This document shows, one piece after another, positions 36,475 through 44,736 of a stretch of DNA of 64,000 nt. The position numbers and the translations under genes were made by a program. The notes beneath the pieces are model-generated. The model was not told the DNA's origin, did not search any database, and worked only from the letters and a program-made list of their open reading frames with translations. This DNA is from an uncultured Eggerthellaceae bacterium (GTDB lineage Bacteria > Actinomycetota > Coriobacteriia > Coriobacteriales > Eggerthellaceae): the NCBI GenBank assembly GCA_910588945.1, contig CAJUSF010000051.1, forward strand, positions 14,873 through 78,872. The letters are read 5' to 3'. The stretch's first letter is position 1; each line of letters opens with the position of its first letter.

Positions 36475-37587
36475 TCAGTGGGTTACCAAATACACCTTAT
36501 CCCTTGGAATGTGAATCCATAAAACATCGCCCACATCCGGCAATTCTTCTTGGCTTTTTCCGAGCATATTCACTCGCCAGAAGAGATGTTGATGCAAAAA
36601 CTTCATCTCATCATCTTCGCGATCAACCTCAGGCACCTCTGAATTGTCCCTGTCGACAAAGCCAAGCAACAACGAGCGATCAAATCTAGAGTCGCTAATC
36701 CTGTCAACTCGAACCTTGAAGCAGTTTTCCGCCGGACCGTCGACTCGCTCCACCATGAAAGCCCTTATACCGAGAAACTTCACATCTTTGGGAACCGTCT
36801 TTTCGGTTTGAACGGTGATCCCCCATTTCGGAATCCAGACGCTATGGTCGCCAGCATATTCAGCAGGGGTAGCGTTCTTGCAGCCTGAAAGCTTTAGCGC
36901 CGCCTCTGACTGCGGATTGTGAACGAGTTCGTTTTTGCTGTCTATCTCAAGGATGTGCCCGCTTTCCACCACCGCAATCCTATCGCAAAACCTGAGCGCC
37001 TCGTCTATGTCGTGACTGATGTACAGGATCGTTCCATCAAATGCTTCGAACAGATCAACAAGATTCTGCTCGAGCACGTTTTTGAGATGCGAATCCAGAG
37101 CGCTAAAAGGTTCGTCAAGCATCAGGATATCAGGGCGTGCAGCCAGCATGCGTGCGAGTGCCACGCGCTGCTGCTGACCTCCGGAAAGCTGCGCGGGGTA
37201 TCTACCCTCAAATCCCGTTAGGCTGAATCGCTTCATCTCGGAGAAAATCATCTCATCGCGCACGTCCTTGGGCGTCTTTCGATCGATCCCGGCACCTACG
37301 TTTTCTTTCACCGTCAAATTCGGGAACAGCATATAGTTCTGGAACAAAAGCGCGGTCTTTCGCTGCTGCGGAGTAAGGTTGATCTTCGCATCCGAGTCGA
37401 AAAACACCTTACCGTTTACGACTATGCGCCCCTCATCAGGTGTCTCGATCCCAGCGATGCATCTTAGCGTCAGAGATTTACCGCAACCCGATTCACCGAG
37501 AAAACCAAATGTCTCCGAACCGGCATCGAAATCCACATCGAGCGTAAAAGCACCGAAGCTCTTCTTTATTCGCGCTTGAAGCGTCAT
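36475..37587 (-). CDS. modC: Molybdate/tungstate ABC transporter ATPase
   Basis: A 370-aa ABC ATPase. Walker A GESGCGKS (about 31-38), signature LSGGQQQRVALARM and Walker B ILMLDEPFSALDS are intact. The C-terminal region (about 235-370) is a TOBE-like domain that in ModC binds oxyanion and regulates transport; its sequence is diverged here. The ATG overlaps the modB stop as ATGA, so translation is coupled. Molybdate versus tungstate cannot be told from sequence. Confidence 0.92.
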   Translation of the reverse strand: MTLQARIKKSFGAFTLDVDFDAGSETFGFLGESGCGKSLTLRCIAGIETPDEGRIVVNGKVFFDSDAKINLTPQQRKTALLFQNYMLFPNLTVKENVGAGIDRKTPKDVRDEMIFSEMKRFSLTGFEGRYPAQLSGGQQQRVALARMLAARPDILMLDEPFSALDSHLKNVLEQNLVDLFEAFDGTILYISHDIDEALRFCDRIAVVESGHILEIDSKNELVHNPQSEAALKLSGCKNATPAEYAGDHSVWIPKWGITVQTEKTVPKDVKFLGIRAFMVERVDGPAENCFKVRVDRISDSRFDRSLLLGFVDRDNSEVPEVDREDDEMKFLHQHLFWRVNMLGKSQEELPDVGDVLWIHIPRDKVYLVTH

Positions 37588-38903
37588 TTGCGATCACCCC
37601 TTGAGCGATACTTCGTGGTATGCCTGCTCCAAAGATTGATAAATAGAATAACCGCAAAGCTGAATATGATTATGACGATTGTCCAGAAGATGGCGACATC
37701 CATATTGCCGCCCATCCATTCGAAGTAAATGGCAATAGGGATGGTCTGCGTGATGCCGACATAGTTTCCCGCAAGAAAAAGCGTGGCTCCGAACTCGCCG
37801 AGTGCGCGGGCGAATGCAAGCACAGTAGCGGCTGCGATCGAGCTCCACGACAGCGGGATCATCAGCTTGAAAAAGATGCGCGAATTCGACCAGCCGAGCG
37901 TGCGAGCTGCATCAAGCATGTTCGCATCAAGGTTCTCAAACGCACCACGACATGAACGATACATCAACGGAAATGCTACCACGGTGGCCGCGATAACGGT
38001 TGCCTGCCAGCTGAAGATGAGCGGAAATCCGATGTCGATAAACCATTGTCCGAGCGCCGTGTTGCGGCCCAGCGCTAAAAGCAGCAAAAAGCCACAGACA
38101 GTCGGCGGTAAGACCATTGGAATCGTGAATATCGTATCGAAGATATCCTGCGCGCGTTTGGGGATACGCATGGTGAAATATGCCGCCGCAAGTCCAAGTA
38201 TAAAAATGAACACAATCGCGCAACCTGTGGTTTTGAGCGTGACCCAAAGTGGCGACATATCGATACCTGATAGGAATTCGCCAAAAGCGGCGATGCCTGT
38301 GGCCGCAGGCACGATGTCTACCTCGCTAGGAGCAACAATGCGCGCTATGTCAGCATGATCGGGCGTGGTAGAAACCCCGGTAGAGGACATGATTGCAATA
38401 TAGAATTTATCAGGTTCGGCTTCAAGGCTAAACGTTATCTGAAAACCTGCCTCCGTATATATCGCATCGCTTGTGAATATCCATTCTCGTGCATCCCTAA
38501 GAAGCGCGCCGCCTTTGTTATTCGCCTCGTCAAGTGCGCAGAAATAGGCCTTGATTTCATCTTTCGAAGTCGCATCAGACGCATCGCATAGCGCGTGAGC
38601 CGAAGGCGGGATATAAACAATAACGACATCATTAACCTGGAGGGCAGCTGCATAATCGGGCGATGAGCCCTCATAGTAGTTGTAGCCAATATACGCACCG
38701 CCGCGCTCATGGCTCGAACCCTTCTCGAAGCGAGTGAAATCATTAAGAGCAAACGATGAGCCTTCGATGAAGGCTGCATCCCCTTCTGCGGATATAGCGA
38801 CATCATCGAGATATTCGTCAGCAGCGAGCGCGACCGTTGGGCATCCCGCGAACACGAACAAAGCGCTCAGTAATGTAAGTAGTATATGGCTTAATGTTTT
38901 CAT
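37584..38903 (-). CDS. modB: Molybdate ABC permease with extra N-terminal extracytoplasmic domain
   Basis: A 439-aa permease. The C-terminal half (about 220-439) is a standard ModB with the EAA-like coupling loop (AARTLGWSNSRIFFKLMIPL) and about five helices. The N-terminal half is not part of usual ModB proteins: a signal-peptide-like segment (1-27) followed by about 180 polar residues (28-210), probably outside the membrane. The start at 38903 (MKTLSHILL) is chosen over an upstream one because it begins the signal peptide. Normal ModB is about 220-230 aa. Separated from modA by 294 bases containing element C2. Confidence 0.88.
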   Translation of the reverse strand: MKTLSHILLTLLSALFVFAGCPTVALAADEYLDDVAISAEGDAAFIEGSSFALNDFTRFEKGSSHERGGAYIGYNYYEGSSPDYAAALQVNDVVIVYIPPSAHALCDASDATSKDEIKAYFCALDEANNKGGALLRDAREWIFTSDAIYTEAGFQITFSLEAEPDKFYIAIMSSTGVSTTPDHADIARIVAPSEVDIVPAATGIAAFGEFLSGIDMSPLWVTLKTTGCAIVFIFILGLAAAYFTMRIPKRAQDIFDTIFTIPMVLPPTVCGFLLLLALGRNTALGQWFIDIGFPLIFSWQATVIAATVVAFPLMYRSCRGAFENLDANMLDAARTLGWSNSRIFFKLMIPLSWSSIAAATVLAFARALGEFGATLFLAGNYVGITQTIPIAIYFEWMGGNMDVAIFWTIVIIIFSFAVILFINLWSRHTTKYRSRGDRK

Positions 38904-38992
38904 CGAAGAATGATTGTAAATGATTGTAGCCGGGACAATAAGATGAGACAGGGTCTCTCTCGAATAAACCTGTACCACAAAACGAGGAAAAT

Positions 38993-39015
38993 GGAGCAGG
39001 ATTTCATCCTGCTCC
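38993..39015 (-). terminator. Hairpin in the modA-modB gap
   Basis: Ten-base perfect arms (GGAGCAGGAT/ATCCTGCTCC) around TTC; on the minus strand followed by ATTTTCC. It may reduce read-through from modA into modBC. The 41 bases from 38978 resemble 57201-57243, so this hairpin is itself part of a repeated leader. Confidence 0.55.
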
Positions 39016-39027
39016 TACAATATATTC

Positions 39028-39170
39028 CCGAAAGGCACAGGTCGTTCGTAAAGATAGTGAGCGGCATATCCAGTGGTTCAGATTTGCGTGAAAGACCGAC
39101 GACATGTACTTAGGTACACGAGGAGGGCTTGCAGCGCGAAGATTAACCGCTGGGATGCCGCGCAACATCA
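39028..39170 (+). repeat. Structured dispersed element, class C, copy 2
   Basis: 5' module CAGGTCGTTCGTAAAGATAG, then GCGGCATATCCAGTGGTTCA (39061-39080) pairing with TTAACCGCTGGGATGCCGC (39143-39161); inner GTAC/GTAC tip. The end is GCAACATCA in place of GCAGCGTCA. It lies inside the mod operon on the strand opposite to the genes. Confidence 0.85.
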
Positions 39171-39195
39171 GGGTTTTATTCGCAGGATAAAACCT
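39171..39195. terminator. Palindrome just past modA
   Basis: GGTTTTAT/ATAAAACC arms (39172-39179, 39187-39194) with flanking G-T pairs, two bases from the modA stop and directly joined to element C2. A likely site of partial termination after modA. Confidence 0.55.
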
Positions 39196-39197
39196 TC

Positions 39198-40085
39198 TTA
39201 GGCAAGTTCGAAGCCCCACTCCTGCCAGATCTTAATCGCATCCTCGTTCGTGAAGGCCCAATCCAAGAAATCTTGAGCCTCTTGCGTCAAATTAGATCCA
39301 GCGCAGATTGCAGCAGGATAGATGATGGATTTATGGGTATCGTTGGGGGTGGTGCCCACCTGCTTCACATTGCCAAAACGATAAACATCAGAGCTGTACA
39401 CCATGGCCAGATCGACATCTCCGGAGTTGGCATAGTTGCAGACATTGCCGACCGATGATCCTTCGGTTACCTTGCCAGCCAAAGGTGTACCGTCAAATGT
39501 GCCGTCGGTTCCAGCGCATTCCTTACCGATTGCGCCATCTGAACTGATCCAGCATGGCGGAGTAGTGGTCGACAAAGACTGCTTGGCGTAGTTGCCTGCA
39601 GGAACATTCGCATCACCAACAGCGAGAGTGTAGGTGCCCGAAGCAATATCTTCAAGCGTTACATCCTCAAGAGTAGAGTCAAGCGCCGAGACAATCACGA
39701 GTTCATTGGTGAACATATCAAAACGGGTGTCATCATTGATATAGCCTTTTTCTTCAGCTGCATCCATTGTGCCATTAGAGGCGGTGATCAAGATATCAGC
39801 ATACGCGCCACCACCGAGCATCTCGACCAAAGTGCCGGAGCCTTCATACTGCGTGTCGGCAAAGATAATACCGGTCTGCTCTGTATAGAGAGCCTGAACC
39901 TCATCCATCGCCTTCGTTAGCGAATTGGCGGCAAATATCTGCAACTGGACACCAGATTCCGATGCGGCAGATGAATTGGATGATGCTGCCGTTGAACCAC
40001 CTTGTGTGCATCCGGTTAGAGTAAACATGGAAACCATCGCCCCGGCTGCTGCTAGCGCAACTGCTTTTCTGAACAAACCTTTCAT
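39198..40085 (-). CDS. modA: Molybdate-binding lipoprotein ModA
   Basis: Substrate-binding protein of the ABC importer, 295 aa. A signal peptide ends in the lipobox LTGC (lipidated C26), followed by a Ser/Ala linker. The binding fold shows IFAANSLTKAMDE, where the Ser would contact oxyanion, and QYEGSGTLVEMLGGGAYADI with a second Ser contact. First gene of the mod set. The 166-nt gap to the upstream LCP gene should hold its promoter; no certain ModE-type operator was recognised. Confidence 0.94.
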   Translation of the reverse strand: MKGLFRKAVALAAAGAMVSMFTLTGCTQGGSTAASSNSSAASESGVQLQIFAANSLTKAMDEVQALYTEQTGIIFADTQYEGSGTLVEMLGGGAYADILITASNGTMDAAEEKGYINDDTRFDMFTNELVIVSALDSTLEDVTLEDIASGTYTLAVGDANVPAGNYAKQSLSTTTPPCWISSDGAIGKECAGTDGTFDGTPLAGKVTEGSSVGNVCNYANSGDVDLAMVYSSDVYRFGNVKQVGTTPNDTHKSIIYPAAICAGSNLTQEAQDFLDWAFTNEDAIKIWQEWGFELA

Positions 40086-40251
40086 AATTTCCCCTTTTCT
40101 TATTTATATCCAAATGAGGATAATGCGAATACACACATTATACACAAATCAGAATAATCGCGGAGAAAAAACGAGCGCAAAATCTCCCCCGCGCTCTTCT
40201 ACTTACTTTATTTGGATTCCATTTAATCGAGATGGCAACCGTAGCGACTAA

Positions 40252-41790
40252 TCATTGCCAGTCGGCTCCGATAACGATCAGATAATCTGAATCGAAGAGA
40301 TAGGTATCCATATCGCGAACAGCACGACCGCAGCCCAAAGCGTCAGCGATCATCTTGGCCTCCTCGGCCTTATCAGCATCCTTGAACACAACCAACGTCG
40401 TGTCAAAGTCTGTCGAATTCGCATTCGCCACATTGATGTTGCTGCCGAGATATCCCATCGATGTCAGAATGTCTTTTACCTGCGAACCCAATCCCTCGGC
40501 ACCGTTGCCGTTTCGCACGTTGATAGTGGCGTTCTTGGTTATGTTGTAGTTGGTCTTATTGAATGCCTGCGCAGCCTCGCCATCCTCGGCACCTGTCGAT
40601 GATGTGACGATACCAGTGGCGGCATCAACCTCATCCTCTTCGGTCGGAGGAAGACCTTGGTCCATGCGCTTAATCATCGCCTTCATGCCTTGCTCATCTA
40701 GGATGTCATACCATATGCCACCGATAACCTTGGACTGCGTAGGAATAACAGAAGTATAGAAATCAGCAGAAGCATTAAGGCCACGCATACTCTGCGCGAT
40801 ATTAACGATCTGCGCAACATCCATATCTGTCAAAACCGCCTCGGTGAGCTTCGTTACCGTATTGGCCATCGATATCGGATCGGCTGAGAGAAGCTTTTGA
40901 GCGATAGCGGAAAGGACAAGGCGCTGATTTGCGGTGCGAAGCGCATCGCCGTTGCCGTAATCGTCATAGTTATGGCGAGAGCGACACATGATAAGGGCCT
41001 GTTCGCCGCTTAGGGTTTGCAGACCAGAATCAACATGACCACCGGCCATATCGTCGTCGATCTGCATAGGAACGTTTACCTCGATGCCGCCTAGCGCGTC
41101 AACCACGCTGCTGAACCCGTCGAAATCGATCTCAGCGTAATGAGAGATCGGCACGCCAGTAAGCTCGGATACCGTCTTTACGGCAAGTGAAGGACCGCCA
41201 AACGCGTGGGCGGCATTAATCTTCTGCTCACCATGCTCGCCGAGGTTAACCTTAGTATCGCGCGGAATGGAGAGCAGGGCGACCTTCTTGTTCTTAGGAT
41301 CTATCCTCGCAAGGATCATAGAATCGGAACGAAATGCGCTGCCGAAGTCGCCGGATTTGATCCTCTCAAGCGAACTGTCGGTTCCAAGAAGTAGCACATA
41401 GAATGGATCTTCAGGGGTATCTACAGGCATAAGAACATCGAGAAGCGAATTGTCGAGCCCGCGATGGATGTTCGCATTCAGATTCCCAATATATGCAAAC
41501 GCGGCACCTGCACAGCCCAAGACCAGAACAAGGCACGAGATGACAACAGCCATGATCTTGCGACGATGCTTCTTGCGGCTTTTGCGCGCAGCGGCGATGG
41601 CACTTGAACCGGACAATACGTTGTCGGCGATGCCTGCCTCTTCCCGATCTTGCGAGTAACGGCTGTATCGCGAAAAAGACCCGCCAGATGACGCAGTCGA
41701 ATCCGGAAGGCCTAGATGGACCTTCTCTTCAGGAGCCGACGGGAGCTCTGCACGGCGCGCATGCCGTGGGTTTCCACTTTTGTAAGACAT
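40252..41790 (-). CDS. LytR-CpsA-Psr (LCP) family wall glycopolymer ligase
   Basis: A 512-aa type II membrane protein expected to attach polyprenyl-linked glycopolymers to peptidoglycan. A basic N-terminal tail (1-80), a membrane helix (about 79-105), then the LCP domain with LLGTDSS, RSDSMILARIDP, SIPRDTKV and the RSRHNYDDYGNGDALRTANQ Arg/Asp cluster that binds the pyrophosphate-lipid. The last about 90 residues are a LytR_C domain (NVRNGNGAEGLGSQVKDILT). Monocistronic between modA and ligA. Confidence 0.93.
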   Translation of the reverse strand: MSYKSGNPRHARRAELPSAPEEKVHLGLPDSTASSGGSFSRYSRYSQDREEAGIADNVLSGSSAIAAARKSRKKHRRKIMAVVISCLVLVLGCAGAAFAYIGNLNANIHRGLDNSLLDVLMPVDTPEDPFYVLLLGTDSSLERIKSGDFGSAFRSDSMILARIDPKNKKVALLSIPRDTKVNLGEHGEQKINAAHAFGGPSLAVKTVSELTGVPISHYAEIDFDGFSSVVDALGGIEVNVPMQIDDDMAGGHVDSGLQTLSGEQALIMCRSRHNYDDYGNGDALRTANQRLVLSAIAQKLLSADPISMANTVTKLTEAVLTDMDVAQIVNIAQSMRGLNASADFYTSVIPTQSKVIGGIWYDILDEQGMKAMIKRMDQGLPPTEEDEVDAATGIVTSSTGAEDGEAAQAFNKTNYNITKNATINVRNGNGAEGLGSQVKDILTSMGYLGSNINVANANSTDFDTTLVVFKDADKAEEAKMIADALGCGRAVRDMDTYLFDSDYLIVIGADWQ

Positions 41791-42010
41791 GCGGCTATTT
41801 TGACAGTTATCTCACAAAATGTGAAGTTTTATGCCATCTTTTAAGGGAAACTACACAACTGAAAGAGGCTCAGCTGAGCGCCGAGCGGCGCATGACTGCG
41901 CTAGGTTTGCCGCGGTCGACGATCGAAAACAAGCAAGGCAACACCGATGCTTTTCGGGAAAAGCCTAGGTGCCAACCCATCGCGAGAACCCGCTGCAAGC
42001 TTGCCGACCC

Positions 42011-44143
42011 TTAAACAACAGGCGGCTGCCCTGTTTCGAAGATCCGCGCAAGTTGAGCCTCATCAAGCACAGGAACTCCCAGCTTGATGGCTTTATCATA
42101 CTTTGATCCTGCAGCTGTCCCCGCAACGACGAAGCTCGTTTTGCCAGAGACGCTTGAGGACATCTTTGCACCCATTAAGCGAAGCCGATCGGATGCCTCA
42201 TCACGCGTAAGGCCGAGCTCATCAAGCGATCCTGTCAAAACAAACGTAAGACCCGCGAGCGTTTTTGGTGTATCGTCAGCCTCTCCGGTCGATGCTGCCA
42301 TGGTAACACCTGCCGCCTGCAAGCGCTCGATAACCTGAACATTGTCAGGAGTGCGGAAAAATACCCAGATCGCCTTCGCCACACGCTCACCGATACCATG
42401 GATCTCTGAGAGCTCATCGATCTCGGCAGATGCGATCGCCTCCATCGAGGGGAAAGCCTCAGCCAGATCGCGTGCTGTGTTCTTGCCGACATGCCGAATT
42501 CCAAGGCCTCCGATAACTCGATCAAAGCTACGCGATTTCGACTGTTCGATAGCATCGAGCAACTTCAACGCCACGGTCGTGCCCAGATGAATTGGGTTGC
42601 CGTCCTTGTTGGTCCTGCCCATGTCAAGCATCTCAAGATCAGCCTGCGTAAGCGAATAGTAATCCGCCACGTCAGACACGCGCCCCACCTCGACAAGACG
42701 CCCGATGATCTCCTCACCCATGCCATCGATATCCATTGCCTCGCGCGATGCCCAATGCAAAAGGCGCTCTAGAGCCTGCGCCGGACAGTCGATCGACACG
42801 CAGCGAAGCGCGGATTCGCCCGCCTCTCGAATAACAGGCATCCCGCATGAGGGGCAGGTCTTGGGTGCCTGCCACACAAGCGCATCATCAGGACGAAGCG
42901 CGAGCACGGGACCGAGCACCTCCGGGATGACATCGCCAGCCTTGCGCACTATAACAGTGTCGCCTATGCGAACATCCTTGCGATGAACCTCGTCTTCGTT
43001 ATGCAGTGTCGCACGAGAAACGGTCGAACCGGCGACTACCACAGGCGACAGCTCAGCCACCGGAGTGAGCACTCCTGTGCGTCCGACCTGCACTGTAATG
43101 TCGGTCAGAACGGTCGTCTTCTCCTCCGGCGGGAACTTGTAGGCTATAGCCCAGCGAGGGGCGTGGGATGTAAAACCAGATGCAGCCTGTTCCGCGAATG
43201 AATTCACCTTCACGACCACACCATCGATCTCATAAGCGAGCGAATCGCGCTTCTCTAATGAGGCCTTGCAGAAGTCCTTCACCTCTTCGCGGGTCTTGCA
43301 TTTGGCCACATCGGGGTTCACGTGGAAACCGGCGCTCTTCAGCCATTGGAGGAGCTCCCACTGCCCGGACACCTCAAGGCTTGCCGTATTCGCGACGGCG
43401 TAGATGAACGTTGATAGATCGCGCCCGGCCGTTATGTGCGGGTCCTTCTGGCGAAGCGAACCTGCAGCAGCATTCCTAGGATTGGCAAACGGCGCCTTGC
43501 CGTTGGCCTCGGCCGCATGATTGAGCGCCTCGAAGCTGGATTTGGGCATGTAGACCTCGCCTCGTAGCTCTATGGAGGAAAAAGCGGGATCCACAGCAGG
43601 CATCGCTTCGTCTCGAAGATGAAGCGGGATGTCCTTTATGGTGCGGATATTGGCGGTCACATCTTCGCCCGTTGTGCCATCGCCTCTCGTGGCGGCGCGC
43701 ACGAGCACGCCATCCTCGTATGTTAGCGCGATCGACGAGCCGTCGATCTTGAGTTCGCAACATAGTTCAGGAAGATGCCCGTAGGTCTCCTCGATCTTGG
43801 TCATCCAAGCATCAAGCTCCTCGAGGTCCATGGCGTTATCAAGCGAGTACATACGCTGCTCATGGGTCACAGGCGCGAACTGCTCGCCAACATAGCCTCC
43901 CACCCTTCGCGTAGGCGAGGTAGCCACGATCAACTCAGGATGCTTATCTTCGAGCTCGCGAAGTTCGCGCATTAAAGAGTCGTAGGCAAAATCGGTGATC
44001 TCGGGGGCGTCGAGCGCATAATAGAGATAGGTGTGGTGCTCGATCTCGCGACGCAACGCATCTATACGCTTAGATGCCTCCCTCAGAGCGGCCTCATTAT
44101 CATCCGCAGGAATGTCGAATAACTTGTTGTCTTGCTGCGTCAT
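42011..44143 (-). CDS. ligA: NAD-dependent DNA ligase
   Basis: Seals nicks using NAD. The adenylated lysine is K132 in ELKIDGSS. The NAD-binding Ia domain, OB fold, Cys4 zinc finger (CPSCGMP ... CVSIDCP), helix-hairpin-helix region and C-terminal BRCT domain (about 630-710) are all present. Length 710 aa is slightly above the usual 670. The ATG at 44143 has GAGGTAGG upstream; an in-frame start six codons earlier lacks a site. Convergence with other genes is absent, so it is probably transcribed alone. Confidence 0.97.
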   Translation of the reverse strand: MTQQDNKLFDIPADDNEAALREASKRIDALRREIEHHTYLYYALDAPEITDFAYDSLMRELRELEDKHPELIVATSPTRRVGGYVGEQFAPVTHEQRMYSLDNAMDLEELDAWMTKIEETYGHLPELCCELKIDGSSIALTYEDGVLVRAATRGDGTTGEDVTANIRTIKDIPLHLRDEAMPAVDPAFSSIELRGEVYMPKSSFEALNHAAEANGKAPFANPRNAAAGSLRQKDPHITAGRDLSTFIYAVANTASLEVSGQWELLQWLKSAGFHVNPDVAKCKTREEVKDFCKASLEKRDSLAYEIDGVVVKVNSFAEQAASGFTSHAPRWAIAYKFPPEEKTTVLTDITVQVGRTGVLTPVAELSPVVVAGSTVSRATLHNEDEVHRKDVRIGDTVIVRKAGDVIPEVLGPVLALRPDDALVWQAPKTCPSCGMPVIREAGESALRCVSIDCPAQALERLLHWASREAMDIDGMGEEIIGRLVEVGRVSDVADYYSLTQADLEMLDMGRTNKDGNPIHLGTTVALKLLDAIEQSKSRSFDRVIGGLGIRHVGKNTARDLAEAFPSMEAIASAEIDELSEIHGIGERVAKAIWVFFRTPDNVQVIERLQAAGVTMAASTGEADDTPKTLAGLTFVLTGSLDELGLTRDEASDRLRLMGAKMSSSVSGKTSFVVAGTAAGSKYDKAIKLGVPVLDEAQLARIFETGQPPVV

Positions 44144-44220
44144 TTTACCTACCTCGATCACTCGTTGCTGTGTCTATTTATGAATGTTGTTCATTAATAT
44201 CAATTTTTGCACGTTAGGGG

Positions 44221-44280
44221 TTCAATTATTAGAATAAACGACTATAATCTTAAACTAGTTATAACCAATTTCATTGGTTA
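44221..44280 (+). promoter_or_regulatory. Promoter and inverted-repeat operator of the small Phd-like gene
   Basis: A consensus -10 TATAAT at 44243-44248 with a weak -35 (TTCAAT, 44221-44226, 16-bp spacer). Just downstream is an 8-bp perfect inverted repeat, TAACCAAT/ATTGGTTA (44262-44280), near the expected transcript start. It could be an operator or a 5' UTR hairpin. Confidence 0.55.
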
Positions 44281-44306
44281 GTAGTCAATGTGAAAAGGAG
44301 CCTTAC

Positions 44307-44549
44307 ATGAATGAGGGACTGAATCTCCCACGCTTGCAGAGCCTGAATGACTGGATGGTCACCAAGGAAGAGATCAACAAGATGTCCGAGACCGAGCTCA
44401 TCGACGTCGTGAAGGACCAGAAGGTCAAAGTCATGATCACCGACGGCCAGGTTTCCACTGTTCTCATTTCTCCAGATCTGTACAACACTTTTGTCAGCAC
44501 TGTTGAGAAGTTTGCAGCATCTCGCGGTACCGCTTCTAACGTTGACTAA
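44307..44549 (+). CDS. Small Phd/YefM-like protein
   Basis: An 80-aa soluble protein starting MNEGLNLPRL, with GGAG seven bases upstream; a longer in-frame start at 44274 lacks a site. The segment KVKVMITDGQVSTVLISPDLY resembles the beta strands and following helix of Phd/YefM antitoxins (pattern: hydrophobic, Thr, Asp/Asn-Gly, hydrophobic, Ser-Pro, Tyr), preceded by a helix ELIDVVKDQ. No toxin gene is adjacent on either side. With its own promoter, inverted repeat and strong terminator it looks like a well-expressed solo regulator. The family call is an inference from pattern only. Confidence 0.5.
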   Translation: MNEGLNLPRLQSLNDWMVTKEEINKMSETELIDVVKDQKVKVMITDGQVSTVLISPDLYNTFVSTVEKFAASRGTASNVD

Positions 44550-44570
44550 TTAACCTGTTTATACAGATGC

Positions 44571-44599
44571 AAAAAGCCCACCGAAAGGTGGGCTTTTTT
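44571..44599 (+). terminator. Rho-independent terminator of the small Phd-like gene
   Basis: Eight-base perfect stem AGCCCACC/GGTGGGCT with a GAAA tetraloop and six T. A-rich on the other side, so it could work in both directions. Confidence 0.97.
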
Positions 44600-44622
44600 A
44601 TTGCTCGAATCGACGAACATAG

Positions 44623-44666
44623 AAAAAGATCATAGGAGCAAAAACGAATGTCTCTCCCCTATGATC
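44623..44666 (-). terminator. Terminator of the Gln-rich membrane protein gene
   Basis: Nine-base perfect stem (GATCATAGG 44628-44636, CCTATGATC 44658-44666) with a 21-nt loop and five T on the minus strand, about 70 bases past the stop codon. Confidence 0.7.
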
Positions 44667-44736
44667 CATTTCGAGCGTTATTGCAAAATTTAGTGGGTCA
44701 TCCTTATAGACGACCCGAAGCGTCAGACATCAAAAC

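Noticed and set aside
41791..42010. Plus-strand frame with FCKTCGYFDSYLTKC, looking like a small zinc ribbon
   Set aside because: It runs out of the antisense of the LCP gene, has no good start codon or ribosome site, and covers the expected LCP promoter.
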